DNA from: Deltaproteobacteria bacterium
GTDB taxonomy: Bacteria > Myxococcota > Myxococcia > SLRQ01
DNA: 64,000 nucleotides
Direction: 5' to 3'
Assembly (NCBI GenBank): GCA_029210625.1
Contig: JARGFU010000023.1
Coordinates: forward strand, 1-64,000
The notes under the pieces are model-generated. The model worked only from the letters and a program-made list of their open reading frames with translations. It had not been told where the DNA came from and made no database searches. Below are positions 9,517 through 19,322 of the stretch, one piece after another (position 1 is the first letter of the stretch; every line of letters starts with the position of its first letter). Made by a program: the position numbers and the translations under genes.

Positions 9517-11766
9517 ATGGCTGATCGCCTGGAGCCCGGGACCCGCCTGGGTCGCTACAGAACTGAACGCCTGCTCGGAACGGGCGGCATGGGCGAGGCC
9601 TATCTCGCGATCGACGAGGTCATCGACGTCCCCGTCGTCCTCAAGGTCCTCTCCAAGAAGGTCCAGGGCGACTCGGCCGCCTTCACCCGCTTCAAGCGGG
9701 AGGTGCTCCTCTCCCGGAAGATCGCCCACCCCCGGGTCTGCAAGGTCTTCGACCTGCACCAGGAGGACGAGCTGTGGTTCCTCTCCATGGAGTACGTCGA
9801 GGGTGAGACCCTCGAGGCCGTCATGGCCCGGGAGGAGAGCCTGCCGATCGGCGAGGCCGTCCGGATCACCCTCCAGCTCTGCGATGGGCTGGCCGCCGCC
9901 CACGAGGCGGGGGTGGTCCACCGCGATCTGAAGCCGGCCAACATCATGCTGCGGCCCGGCCGCGAGCTCTCGATCCTCGACTTCGGCCTCGCCATCGGCC
10001 AGGACAACCAGCGGGTCACCCGGGTCGGCACCTTCGTGGGCACCGCCCACTACGTCGCCCCCGAGGTCGCCCGCGGCCAGCAGGCCACCGAGCAGAGCGA
10101 CCTCTACGCCGTGGGCGCCCTCCTCTACCGGATGGTCACCGGCGACGTGCCCTTCGACGGCGCCAACATCATGGAGATCTGCCGGGCGGTCATCCAGGAC
10201 GACTGCCTGCCGCCCTCGGCGCTGAACCCCGAGCTCGAGCCCGATCTCGAGCGGGTGATCCTCAAGGCCATGGAGAAGGATCCGGCGAAGCGTTACGCCA
10301 ACGTCCGGGACATCCAGGTCGCCCTCGAGTCCGCGACCCTGAGCGTCCCGGGCACCGAGGTGCAGGTCCACTCCCAGCCCCAGCAGCAAGACGCCTCGGC
10401 CGCGGAGATGGAGGCGGTGGTGGGCTACTCGGCCGTGTTGCGGGCCCAGCAGCGGCAGACCACCCTCCTCTTCTCGGACATCGTCGAGATCACCCCCTTC
10501 TTCGAGCGCTACGGAGACATCGAGGGGCGCAAGAAGATCGAGAAGCACAACCGCCTGCTCTTCCCGATCATCGAGGCCCACCAGGGCCGGGTCGTGAAGA
10601 CCATCGGGGACGCGATCATGGCCTTCTTCGAGCTGCCCGATGAGGGCCTCGAGGCGGCGATCGAGATGCAGGAGGCCCTGGAGCGCCACAACGCGACCGT
10701 CGCCGAGCCCGACTTCCGGATCGAGATCCGGATCGGCGTGAACTCCGGCGAGGCCATCGTGGAGGCGGACGACGTCTACGGGGACGCCGTGAACGTGGCC
10801 TCGCGGGTCTCCTCCCGGGCGGCCGGCAGCCAGATCCTCGTCAGCCAGGCGACGGTCGACTGCCTGGAGATGGAGTGGGACGAGCTCGTGCCGATGGGCA
10901 CCTTCCAGCTCAAGGGGAAGGCCGAGCCCGTGCGGATCTACTTCCTGCGCTGGAAGGCGGGCCTGGAGGTGCCGCAGCGGGCCGCGCCCCCCTCCCCGGC
11001 CCCCCCGCCGGCGCCCCGGGCCGACCGGCCGGCACCGGTGGCGGCCCCGGCCCCGGCCCCGACACCGGCCCCCACGGAAGAGCAGCCGGGCCTGATCGGC
11101 TCCTTGCGGCTGCCCCACCTCATCGGCGCCTTCGTCGGCCTCCTCGTGCTCGCGGTCGGCCTGGGCTGGCTCGGCTCCCGGCTGGTCGGCGGCGGCCAGC
11201 CCACGGTCACCCGCCTGCCGACCCCCGACCCGGCGCAGCCGGCCCCGGACCCGGCCGTCCCGGCGCCGACGCCCACGCCGGATCCCGTCCCTCCGACCCC
11301 GACGCCAACGCCGGATCCGGTCGTCCCGACCCCGACGCCCACCCCGACGCCGACGCCGGATCCGGTCGATCCGCCCCCGGGCGACCTCCAGCCGGAGGAC
11401 GAGGGCCCGACCCTCACCGTGGACGACACCCTGGCGACCCTGCTGAACGCCCGGGGGATCCTGCCGGACGACGATCCGACCCTCGAGCAGATCCTCATCA
11501 AGATGAACGACGCGACGGGGCGCAAGCGGGCCCGCCTCGGGCGGCAGGCCTTCGCCCGCGCCGACAAGCTGGTGATCGACGAGACCTTCGTGCGGGCGAA
11601 GCTGCTGCGCCTCGAGGTGAAGGTGAAGTCGCGGGGGCTGCTCACCGTCGGAAGCCGCCAGAGCGAGTACCTGATGCGCGCCCGGGAGGCGATCCGGGCC
11701 GGGAAGTACGAGCACGCCAACCAGCTGCTCAACGCCGGCTTCCGCAGCCTCAAGCGCTCGCGCTAG
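9517..11766 (+). CDS. Ser/Thr protein kinase fused to class III adenylate cyclase, one membrane segment
   Basis: A 749-residue fusion. Residues 14-270 are a Hanks-type kinase: glycine loop GTGGMGEA, Lys43, HRD Asp137, DFG Asp155 and the APE motif at 181-183, so it looks active. Residues about 312-480 are a class III nucleotide cyclase with both metal aspartates (Asp321 and Asp365), adenine-selecting Lys361 and Asp419, and transition-state Asn426 and Arg430. This set predicts ATP as substrate and cAMP as product. A Pro-rich linker is followed by one transmembrane helix (about 534-557), a threonine-proline-aspartate stalk of short repeats, and a C-terminal domain of about 110 residues that is probably periplasmic and sensory. 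The ATG at 9517 (MADRLEPGTRLGRY) fits the kinase N-terminus. The gene follows the TPR gene closely, and its 3' end overlaps that of the convergent cinA-like gene by 17 bp. Confidence 0.93.
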   Translation: MADRLEPGTRLGRYRTERLLGTGGMGEAYLAIDEVIDVPVVLKVLSKKVQGDSAAFTRFKREVLLSRKIAHPRVCKVFDLHQEDELWFLSMEYVEGETLEAVMAREESLPIGEAVRITLQLCDGLAAAHEAGVVHRDLKPANIMLRPGRELSILDFGLAIGQDNQRVTRVGTFVGTAHYVAPEVARGQQATEQSDLYAVGALLYRMVTGDVPFDGANIMEICRAVIQDDCLPPSALNPELEPDLERVILKAMEKDPAKRYANVRDIQVALESATLSVPGTEVQVHSQPQQQDASAAEMEAVVGYSAVLRAQQRQTTLLFSDIVEITPFFERYGDIEGRKKIEKHNRLLFPIIEAHQGRVVKTIGDAIMAFFELPDEGLEAAIEMQEALERHNATVAEPDFRIEIRIGVNSGEAIVEADDVYGDAVNVASRVSSRAAGSQILVSQATVDCLEMEWDELVPMGTFQLKGKAEPVRIYFLRWKAGLEVPQRAAPPSPAPPPAPRADRPAPVAAPAPAPTPAPTEEQPGLIGSLRLPHLIGAFVGLLVLAVGLGWLGSRLVGGGQPTVTRLPTPDPAQPAPDPAVPAPTPTPDPVPPTPTPTPDPVVPTPTPTPTPTPDPVDPPPGDLQPEDEGPTLTVDDTLATLLNARGILPDDDPTLEQILIKMNDATGRKRARLGRQAFARADKLVIDETFVRAKLLRLEVKVKSRGLLTVGSRQSEYLMRAREAIRAGKYEHANQLLNAGFRSLKRSR

Positions 11767-12511
11767 CGTCCCGCCGCTCGAGCACCCGCTCGGCCGGCAG
11801 GCGGGCGAGCAGCGCCTCGAGCGCCGCCTGCACCCGATCGCGCTCGGCCCCCTCCAGGGTGACCCGCACCTGGAAGCCCTCCCCGGTGTCGAGGCTGGGG
11901 TAGCTGCCGATCTCGATCCCGGGGTGGGCGGCCAGCACCGCCTCGAGGTGCGGCGCCAGGCTGCTCTCGCCCGTCCGCAGGCGCAGCTCGGCCAGGTGGT
12001 AGGGGCGGCCCCCGAGCGCGGGGAGGATCTGATCGACCTTCTCCCGGAAGATCTCGGGGATGCCCGGCAGGATGTAGATGCGCCCGCAGCGCAGGGCCGG
12101 GAAGATCATCCCCTCCCGCACGATCAGCTCGGTCCCCCGGGGCAGGTTGGCCATGCGCAGGTGGACCTCGTTGATCCGCGCGCCGATCAGCTCCCGCAGG
12201 AGGGCCTCCATCTCGGGGTGGCGCTCCAGGGGCACCTCGAGCACGCGGGCCACGCAGGCGGCGGTGATGTCGTCGTGGGTCGGCCCGATGCCCCCCGAGG
12301 AGAAGACGTGGTCCGCCAGCGCCAGGCCCTCCCGCAGCGCCGCCTCCAGGAGGGGCGCCTCGTCGGGGACCACCGTCACCTTGCGCAGGGCCAGCCCCGC
12401 CGCCCGCAGCTTCCGGGCCAGGTAGGGGGTGTTGCAGTCCTCGATCTTCCCGGAGAGGAGCTCGGAGCCGACGATGACCGCCGCGACGGTGGGCCGGGAG
12501 GAGCCAGCCAT
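11750..12511 (-). CDS. CinA-like protein, molybdopterin-binding domain only
   Basis: A 253-residue protein with the MoaB/Mog-type fold that forms the N-terminal half of CinA: AAVIVGSELLSGKIEDCNTP, then VFSSGGIGPTHDDIT, then LPGIPEIFREKV. In full-length CinA (about 410 residues) this domain hydrolyses ADP-ribose or related pyrophosphates, and a C-terminal PncC domain deamidates NMN. The PncC half is absent here, so the protein resembles the stand-alone single-domain family. It is the last gene of a minus-strand group (tmk, FrgA-like activator, this gene), starting 9 nt after the activator's stop. It converges on the kinase-cyclase with 17 bp of overlap and no room for a terminator between them. 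Confidence 0.85.
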   Translation of the reverse strand: MAGSSRPTVAAVIVGSELLSGKIEDCNTPYLARKLRAAGLALRKVTVVPDEAPLLEAALREGLALADHVFSSGGIGPTHDDITAACVARVLEVPLERHPEMEALLRELIGARINEVHLRMANLPRGTELIVREGMIFPALRCGRIYILPGIPEIFREKVDQILPALGGRPYHLAELRLRTGESSLAPHLEAVLAAHPGIEIGSYPSLDTGEGFQVRVTLEGAERDRVQAALEALLARLPAERVLERRDASASA

Positions 12512-12520
12512 GCGCGCCCT

Positions 12521-14104
<1,584 letters not shown>

Positions 14105-14120
14105 GGGCTCGGGGAGAGGC

Positions 14121-14148
14121 TATCAGCTATCAGCCGTCAGCTGTCAGC
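14121..14148. repeat. Family B heptamer array at tmk stop
   Basis: Four tandem heptamers on the plus strand: TATCAGC TATCAGC CGTCAGC TGTCAGC. In the sense of tmk (minus strand) they read GCTGACA GCTGACG GCTGATA GCTGATA. The tmk stop codon (14137-14139) lies inside the array, so the last residues of the enzyme are encoded by repeat sequence. The array fills the 32-bp gap before the next minus-strand gene. Confidence 0.88.
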
Positions 14149-14787
14149 GGTGAGGAGCGGCGCGATGGCCTGCCAGATCTCCTCCGCGACCTGCTCCACG
14201 GAGGGGTTGGCGTCGATGCGGACGACGGGGCTGGTGTAGTCGGGGTCGTCGGCGCGCTCGGCGTAGGCCGCGGCGATCCTGCGCTGCAGCTCGAGGGCGT
14301 CGAAGCGCTCGTCCGGCCCGTGGCGATCCGCCCGGCGCTTCAGCGCCTCGTCGGCCGAGATCTCGAGCAGGAGGGTCAGGTCCGCAGGGAGCGCCCGGGC
14401 GTTGATGGCCTTCACCCAGGTCAGCTCGCAGTCCACGCCCTGGTAGGCCAGGGAGGAGAGGACGTAGCGGTCGGTGATCACGTGCACCCCCTCCTCCAGG
14501 CGGGGCAGGATCTCCGACTCGAGGTGATCCAGGCGATCCGCCGCGAAGAGGGCCGCCACCACCTCGGGCCCGACCCGCTCGTTCGCGTCGGTGCCGCCCC
14601 GCCGCAGGCGCCCGGTGAGGACCTGCCGCAGGAGGGTGCCGATGGGCCCGCCGGAGGGCTCGTAGGTGCGGTGGACCCGGTGGCCGGCCGCCGCGAGCCG
14701 CTCGCAGAGGAGGTGGGCCTGGGTGGTCGTCCCGACCCCGTCGATGCCCTCGAGGGCGATCAGCCTTCCCCGCCTCTGCTCGTCCAT
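14137..14787 (-). CDS. tmk: Thymidylate kinase (dTMP kinase)
   Basis: Phosphorylates dTMP to dTDP for DNA synthesis. The start is placed at the ATG at 14787 (MDEQRRGRLIALEGIDGVG), giving 216 residues, the normal length. A longer in-frame reading to 14967 adds 60 residues of low-complexity sequence that no thymidylate kinase needs. Family motifs present are the P-loop region, the DRYVLSSLAYQG segment holding the DRY motif, and the LID region RRADRHGPDERFD. The P-loop reads GIDGVGTTTQ: the usual Walker A lysine (GKTT) is replaced by threonine, and the codon is clear in the DNA (GGGACGACC). Family-B heptamers overlap the stop codon. It is the first gene of a minus-strand group with the PocR activator and the cinA-like gene. 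Confidence 0.9.
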   Translation of the reverse strand: MDEQRRGRLIALEGIDGVGTTTQAHLLCERLAAAGHRVHRTYEPSGGPIGTLLRQVLTGRLRRGGTDANERVGPEVVAALFAADRLDHLESEILPRLEEGVHVITDRYVLSSLAYQGVDCELTWVKAINARALPADLTLLLEISADEALKRRADRHGPDERFDALELQRRIAAAYAERADDPDYTSPVVRIDANPSVEQVAEEIWQAIAPLLTADS

Positions 14788-14874
14788 GACCCCGCAGAGC
14801 CTATCCCAGGTCGGCCCGGCTTGGAGCCCTCTGCGGGGGCCCCCGGGTGTGACCCGGATCGCTTGACGGGAGGG

Positions 14875-14886
14875 CCGCCGCGGCGG
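14875..14886. promoter_or_regulatory. Perfect 12-bp palindrome between tmk and DUF4476 genes
   Basis: CCGCCGCGGCGG is self-complementary. It lies in the 215-bp gap between divergent tmk (start 14787) and the DUF4476 gene (start 15003). A TTGACG hexamer precedes it at 14863-14868. It could be an operator, but a GC-rich palindrome of this size is also likely by chance at this base composition. Nothing else is recognised in the gap. Confidence 0.25.
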
Positions 14887-15002
14887 AATTTCGGCCTCAC
14901 GATTGAATCTCCCGCCTCCCGCTGCGTTCTTGGGGGGCGAAGCCGCCTTCGAGCCGTCTCCCTCCACGGGCCCCTCGTGCCCCTCCTGATAAAGGTCCAG
15001 CC

Positions 15003-15671
15003 ATGAACGTGCGTATCGTCCTCGCGCTCCTCGCCGCCCTCGGCCTCGTCCTCCCCGCCTCCGCCCAGACCACCACCACCGAGGAGGTGGACGTGAACAT
15101 GGGGGTCGGCGGCATGGGCATCCCCGGGATGGGCGTGAACATGAACGTCCGGGTCACCGAGACCACCGACGACGACGAGGACGACGATGACGACGAGGAG
15201 GTGGACGTCAACGTGAACATGGGCGGCATGGGCGTCCACACCAGCTCCTCGACCACCACCGTGCGCACCGGCAGCTCGACCACCGTGCGCACCAGCGGCA
15301 GCGGCACCCACGTGCGCGCCGGCGGCACCACGGTCAACACCCGCCAGGCTCCGCCCCCGCCCGCTCCGGCGCCCGCCGCCTGCCCCATGATGGCCCCCCG
15401 CACCTTCGGCGAGGTCATGAGCGCCATCGACGACGAGAGCTTCGGCGACGGCAAGCTCTCGGTCCTCGGAGACGCCATCGAGTCCAGCTGCCTCTCCGTG
15501 CAGCAGGTCGTGAAGATCCTCGGCGCCTTCGACTTCGGCGACGACAAGCTCAAGGCCCTCGAGAAGATGGCCCCGCGCATCGCCGACCCGCAGAACAAGT
15601 TCAAGATCTACGGCGCCTTCGACTTCGACGCGGACAAGAAGAAGGCCAAGCAGATCCTCGCCGGGATCTGA
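15003..15671 (+). CDS. Secreted DUF4476-domain protein
   Basis: 222 residues with a clear Sec signal peptide (MNVRIVLALLAALGLVLPASA, cleavage near residue 22). The next 110 residues are low complexity: Gly/Met-rich GVGGMGIPGMG, an acidic run of Asp and Glu around 50-63, and Ser/Thr-rich stretches. From about residue 130 the protein matches DUF4476: short repeated modules FGEVMSAIDDESFGDGKLSVL, ILGAFDFGDDKLKAL and IYGAFDFDADKKKAKQIL, which form a helical-repeat domain of unknown function common in Myxococcota and Bacteroidota. An AAAGG ribosome site precedes the ATG. It should be periplasmic or extracellular. The acidic tract may bind calcium or other cations (inference). Confidence 0.88.
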   Translation: MNVRIVLALLAALGLVLPASAQTTTTEEVDVNMGVGGMGIPGMGVNMNVRVTETTDDDEDDDDDEEVDVNVNMGGMGVHTSSSTTTVRTGSSTTVRTSGSGTHVRAGGTTVNTRQAPPPPAPAPAACPMMAPRTFGEVMSAIDDESFGDGKLSVLGDAIESSCLSVQQVVKILGAFDFGDDKLKALEKMAPRIADPQNKFKIYGAFDFDADKKKAKQILAGI

Positions 15672-15730
15672 CCTGATTCCCGTGTCCTGAACCTGGTCAA
15701 TCCCCGGATCAGGGGCCTAGAATTGGTCGT

Positions 15731-16567
15731 ATGAGGCCTCTGATCCCCCTCCTCCTGGCGTGCGCCGCCCTCGCGGCGAGCGGCTGCGGTTCGCGCGAGG
15801 AGCCCGTCTACGACGACGACATCGGGGTGCAGGCCATCCCGGTGGAGGAGCCCGGGGGCCTGGCGGGCCGCTTCGCCCTGGCCATCCGGGTGGCCGACCT
15901 GGTGGACGCCCCCCTCATCGGCGAGTCCGAGGGGGGCTCGATGGCGGCCTACCTGGTCGAGCGCGCCTGGGACGGGGAGACCTACAGCGAGGTCCACCGG
16001 CACTGCACCGGCGTGATCGAGCCGGTGGCGGGCAACAAGACCTTCATCCCCGACGCCTTCCGGCAGACCGTCCCGCCCTCGACCTCCCACACCCTGAGCC
16101 TCGAGGACGCCACCGGGGCCTACCTCGTCACCGGCCACCTCGAGCTCTGGGGCCTGCGCGACCTGCCCGACCCCTACGAGACCCCCCTGCCGGCGACCGT
16201 CGAAGAGGCCGAGGCCCCCCCCCACTCGGAGCGGATCTTCGACATGGACGGGGACGGGAACCCCGGGATGACCGCCCAGATCCAGGGCTTCGTCTCCGGC
16301 GATCAGTACTTCGTCCAGCGCCGGGTCCTGGGCCTCGACGGCATCACCCTCGGCCCGGACCGGCTCATCGGCCTGGTGGACAACAAGAGCGAGAAGACCT
16401 CCATCGGAGGCAGCAACCGCGTCCTGGCCGCCCAGAACGAGGTGACCCCCGACCCGAACCCCCTGCTCACCTGGTTCGACCAGCTCCGGATCGCCGACGA
16501 GGCCGGCTGCGAGGCCGTGAAGGCCCTCGTCGCCGACGAGGCCCTCGGCTTCGACCGCCCCTTCTGA
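15731..16567 (+). CDS. Lipoprotein of unknown function
   Basis: 278 residues with a type II signal peptide: hydrophobic core then LAASGC, predicting lipidation at Cys19 and outer-membrane attachment. The mature part has no family I recognise. It contains a calcium-loop-like DMDGDGNPGMT near residue 175, an EVHRHCTG segment near residue 90 and a second Cys pair, and looks beta-rich. It lies 59 bp downstream of the DUF4476 gene and 11 bp upstream of the GNAT gene, all on the plus strand, so the three may form an operon. A TAGAAT box with good -10 resemblance lies just before the start. Confidence 0.75.
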   Translation: MRPLIPLLLACAALAASGCGSREEPVYDDDIGVQAIPVEEPGGLAGRFALAIRVADLVDAPLIGESEGGSMAAYLVERAWDGETYSEVHRHCTGVIEPVAGNKTFIPDAFRQTVPPSTSHTLSLEDATGAYLVTGHLELWGLRDLPDPYETPLPATVEEAEAPPHSERIFDMDGDGNPGMTAQIQGFVSGDQYFVQRRVLGLDGITLGPDRLIGLVDNKSEKTSIGGSNRVLAAQNEVTPDPNPLLTWFDQLRIADEAGCEAVKALVADEALGFDRPF

Positions 16568-16578
16568 AGGACTCCCCC

Positions 16579-17031
16579 ATGTCCAGCAGCTTCACCGTCC
16601 GCCTGATGAAGGCCGACGACTTCGACGCCGTGGTCGCCCTCGACAGCCGCACGACCGGGGCCGCCCGGGTCGAGTACTACCAGATGAAGTTCGACAAGCT
16701 CTTCGCCTCCAAGGAGTTCCTGCCGACCTCGATGGTCGCGGAGGACGAGGCCGGCGCGCTGGTCGGCTTCGTGATGGCCGAGCTCTACATGGGCGAGTAC
16801 GGCATCTCGCGGGCCGGCGCGACCCTCGACACCATCGGCGTCGAGCCCGGGCAGCGGCAGCAGGGCGTCGGCAAGGAGCTGCTCGAGGCGCTGATGGCGC
16901 ACCTGAAGCAGCTCGGCGTGACCCGGGTGAACACCCTGGTCGACGTCAGCGACGAGACCCTCCTCACCTTCTTCTCCTCGAACGCCTTCGAGCGAGCCCG
17001 GAGCGTAGTCTACCTCGAGCGCGCCCTCTAG
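16579..17031 (+). CDS. GNAT-family N-acetyltransferase
   Basis: 150 residues covering one GNAT fold. Motif A for acetyl-CoA binding is clear: IGVEPGQRQQGVGKELLEAL (Q/R-x-x-G-x-G pattern). The N-terminus VRLMKADDFDAVVALD is also typical. The ATG at 16579 follows the lipoprotein stop by 11 bp. The C-terminus FSSNAFERARSVVYLER resembles the end of standard GNAT domains. Acyl acceptor unknown (protein amino terminus, amine or antibiotic are all possible). The gene converges on the YdeI-like gene with only 5 bp between stops. Confidence 0.88.
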   Translation: MSSSFTVRLMKADDFDAVVALDSRTTGAARVEYYQMKFDKLFASKEFLPTSMVAEDEAGALVGFVMAELYMGEYGISRAGATLDTIGVEPGQRQQGVGKELLEALMAHLKQLGVTRVNTLVDVSDETLLTFFSSNAFERARSVVYLERAL

Positions 17032-17036
17032 GGGGG

Positions 17037-17669
17037 TCAGCGCTCGTTGAAGCCGCGGCCGGCGAGGATGGCCTCGCGCTGCCGCTCGATCCGGGGGAGG
17101 CGGGTCTTCGCCTGCTTCGCCTGGTTGAGGTGGAGCAGGTGGGAGCGCCGGCGCCCCGGGGTGAGCGCCTCCCAGGCCTCCCGCAGCGCCGCGTCCCTCG
17201 CCAGCGCCTCCTCCAGCTCCCGGGGGAGGGGCTCGGCCGGGCGGCTGGGGCGATCGACCCGGGCACCGGACTCCGCCACCGCGATGGCCTGGGCCAGGAG
17301 CGCCTGGATCTGCTTCTTGCGGGCCTTCACCTGCGAGAGCTCGGTGAACTTCAGCACCCGGGCGGCCTGGGTCTTCTCGCCGGCCTTCTCCAGCAGCCCC
17401 GCCTCGTCCTCGAGCAGGGCGCCCTGGAAGAAGTTGATCGAGCAGTAGTCGTTGAAGGCGCTGACGATGACGACGTTCTTCCCCTGGTGGGTGTAGGCCG
17501 GCATGCTCCACTTCAGGGTCTCGATCAGGCCGCTGGCGCGCACCAGCCGGCGCAGCTCGGCGAGGATCCCCGGCCACCGGTGGATCTTGCAGTCGGGGGT
17601 GGCGCCCTTCTCGCAGCGGCCGCATCCCTCCAGGAAGTACTGGTCGACCGACTCGATCTTCTGCTTCAC
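17037..17669 (-). CDS. YdeI/OmpD-associated family protein (DUF1801 type)
   Basis: 210 residues. The N-terminal half is the DUF1801-like domain: FLEGCGRCEKGATPDCKIH, then LKWSMPAYTHQGKNVV and FNDYCSINFFQG. The C-terminal half (about 130-205) is the YdeI/OmdA helical segment, including ALTPGRRRSHLLHLNQAKQ and RLPRIERQREAIL. Members of this family have been linked to bacteriocin protection and stress in enterobacteria, but the biochemical role is not known. The conserved GCGRC cluster suggests metal binding (inference). The start overlaps the stop of the upstream FG-GAP gene by 4 nt (ATGA), so the two are translationally coupled. Confidence 0.85.
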   Translation of the reverse strand: MKQKIESVDQYFLEGCGRCEKGATPDCKIHRWPGILAELRRLVRASGLIETLKWSMPAYTHQGKNVVIVSAFNDYCSINFFQGALLEDEAGLLEKAGEKTQAARVLKFTELSQVKARKKQIQALLAQAIAVAESGARVDRPSRPAEPLPRELEEALARDAALREAWEALTPGRRRSHLLHLNQAKQAKTRLPRIERQREAILAGRGFNER

Positions 17670-19108
17670 GGTGCGGCCGCCTCGGGGGCTGCGGGGGCTG
17701 CGGGGGCGGCCGGGGGCGGCCCGGCCGGGGGCGGGCCGTCGGAGCCGGTGAAGTGCGGTCCCCGGAACTGCCCCCAGCGCACCGCGCCCGGCCCGGAGAG
17801 CTCCCAGCGCTCCAGGTGGGTGTAGTGGGCGAGGATCAGGTCGAGCTTGCCGTCGCCGTCCAGATCACCCAGCCAGGGGGTGCAGGCGCTGAAGCGATCG
17901 AGCTTCTGCTGCAGGAGCTCCTTCTTGCCCGGCCCGCCGTCGAAGACGTGGAGGGTGCCGCCGAACTCGAGGGGGTTGGGGCCGCCGTTGGAGATGACGA
18001 GGGTCTCGTCGAGGCCGTCGCCGTTCAGATCGACCGTGACCGGGGAGGCCTGGATGTAGACCCCGACGGTCTTGCGCTCGAGGACGGCGCCGGTGGCGCC
18101 GTCGACCCAGATCACCTCGGCGTGGTCCTCGTAGACGGGCAGCTTGCCCCTCGAGATCGCCGCGACCACGTCCACGGTGGCGTCCCCCCCGAAGCGGCCG
18201 GGCGCCGGGGTGGAGGTGGTCTCGAAGCCCTCGTTCTTCACGGTCCAGACCACCTCGCCGCTGCGGCCGTCGACCCGCAGGAGGTTGGCGTCGAAGTCGA
18301 TGGCGACCACGTCCAGCAGCGGCTCGGTGGCGCCCGGGGCCCGCAGGTCGAAGAGGCTGGGCGAGGACACGAAGCCCCGGCCCGGTGAGGGCAGGCGCCA
18401 CTGCTCCTCCCAGGAGGGCACGCTGACGGCGAAGAGGTGCCCGGGGAGGGTCCAGCCGCCCGAGCCGAGGATCGCCCGGGGCCCGCCGCCGGCCTCTTCG
18501 TAGGCGGGGAAGGTGTAGATCTCCTTCTTGTCGGCGCTGCGCTGCTTGGCCAGCAGCTTGCCGCTGGCCCCGCGCACCACCAGGCTCCGCCCCACCAGCC
18601 GGTGCTCGTCGTCGTAGGAGCCTCCCTGGGAGAGGAGCAGCTCCGCCACCCCGTCGCCGTCCAGATCCGGCAGGGGCACGGCGCCGTTGAAGTTCAACCG
18701 CGCGGTGTTGCGGTTCTTCTGGCGCAGCGACCAGAGGGTCTTTCCGGTCTTGCCGTCGAGCGCATAGAAGTCCAGCGTCCGCCCGCCGGTCAGGACGTCC
18801 TGCACGCCGTCGCCGTTCACGTCCAGGAGGTGGGGGGTGGCGTAGAGCTCGTCCTTGAAGCGCCGCCTCCAGCGGACCTTGCCGGTCTTCGCGTCCACCA
18901 CCGCCGCGGCGCCACCCTGGCCCATGTGGCCGCCCCCCACCGCGATCTCCGGGGTGCCGTCGCCCTCCAGGTCGAGGACCCTCGGCGAGGAGCCGCCGCC
19001 GCCGGGGAGCTGGGTCTGCCAGAGGCGCTTCAGGGTCAGGTCCTCTGCCCGGGCCTCGCTAGCGAAGAGCAGCACGACGAGCGTCGCCAGCAGGCGTGTG
19101 GTGCACAT
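17666..19108 (-). CDS. Secreted FG-GAP / VCBS repeat beta-propeller protein
   Basis: 480 residues from the ATG at 19108, which begins a good signal peptide (MCTTRLLATLVVLLFASEARA). A longer frame from 19192 would translate a family-A repeat as MHVYVHVNV and lose the signal peptide, so it is rejected. The mature protein has at least five calcium-loop repeats of the DxxGDGxxD kind: DLEGDGTPEIAVG, DVNGDGVQDVLTG, DLDGDGVAELLLS, DLNGDGLDETLVI and DLDGDGKLDLILA. They are spread about 60-100 residues apart as in integrin-like seven-bladed propellers. It ends in a Pro/Ala tail. It is probably an extracytoplasmic adhesion or binding protein. It overlaps the following YdeI-like gene by 4 nt. Confidence 0.88.
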   Translation of the reverse strand: MCTTRLLATLVVLLFASEARAEDLTLKRLWQTQLPGGGGSSPRVLDLEGDGTPEIAVGGGHMGQGGAAAVVDAKTGKVRWRRRFKDELYATPHLLDVNGDGVQDVLTGGRTLDFYALDGKTGKTLWSLRQKNRNTARLNFNGAVPLPDLDGDGVAELLLSQGGSYDDEHRLVGRSLVVRGASGKLLAKQRSADKKEIYTFPAYEEAGGGPRAILGSGGWTLPGHLFAVSVPSWEEQWRLPSPGRGFVSSPSLFDLRAPGATEPLLDVVAIDFDANLLRVDGRSGEVVWTVKNEGFETTSTPAPGRFGGDATVDVVAAISRGKLPVYEDHAEVIWVDGATGAVLERKTVGVYIQASPVTVDLNGDGLDETLVISNGGPNPLEFGGTLHVFDGGPGKKELLQQKLDRFSACTPWLGDLDGDGKLDLILAHYTHLERWELSGPGAVRWGQFRGPHFTGSDGPPPAGPPPAAPAAPAAPEAAAP

Positions 19109-19149
19109 CGTGATTGGATACCCCGCTTTCCGGGTCGCGACCACGGAAA

Positions 19150-19201
19150 CCGAGGAGAAACCGAGCACGTTCACGTGCACGTACACGTGCACGGCTTCTC
19201 C
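19150..19201. repeat. Family A palindromic hexamer element, copy 2
   Basis: The 48-bp core is at 19154-19201: GGAGAA ACCGAG, CACGTT CACGTG CACGTA CACGTG, CACGGC TTCTCC. It has the same length and hexamer phase as copies 1 and 3. A CCGAGG box sits at the left flank (19150-19155), as at the right flank of copy 1. It lies 45 bp upstream of the FG-GAP start and 41 bp beyond the nrdJ terminator. Confidence 0.9.
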
Positions 19202-19242
19202 CCTGATCCGCCCTGGCTCCTCGAACGAGCGGTCGTGCCTTC

Positions 19243-19282
19243 AAAAAAAACGCCGCGTCGGGGAGATGGCCCCGACGCGGCG
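19243..19282 (-). terminator. Intrinsic terminator of nrdJ
   Basis: On the minus strand, a perfect 13-bp stem CGCCGCGTCGGGG / CCCCGACGCGGCG with a 6-nt loop is followed directly by eight T. It starts about 40 nt after the nrdJ stop. This is the only textbook stem plus T-tract terminator seen in the window. Confidence 0.96.
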
Positions 19283-19322
19283 TGAAGGGTCGTTGCGCGA
19301 ACCCCTACTTCAGACTCTTTTC

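Noticed and set aside
14788-14967. 60-residue N-terminal extension of thymidylate kinase
   Set aside because: Low-complexity Arg/Pro/Gly sequence not found in the family; the ATG at 14787 gives standard length.
19109-19192. N-terminal extension of the FG-GAP protein starting MHVYVHVNV
   Set aside because: The extension translates the family-A repeat and puts the signal peptide 28 residues in; the ATG at 19108 begins a proper signal peptide.
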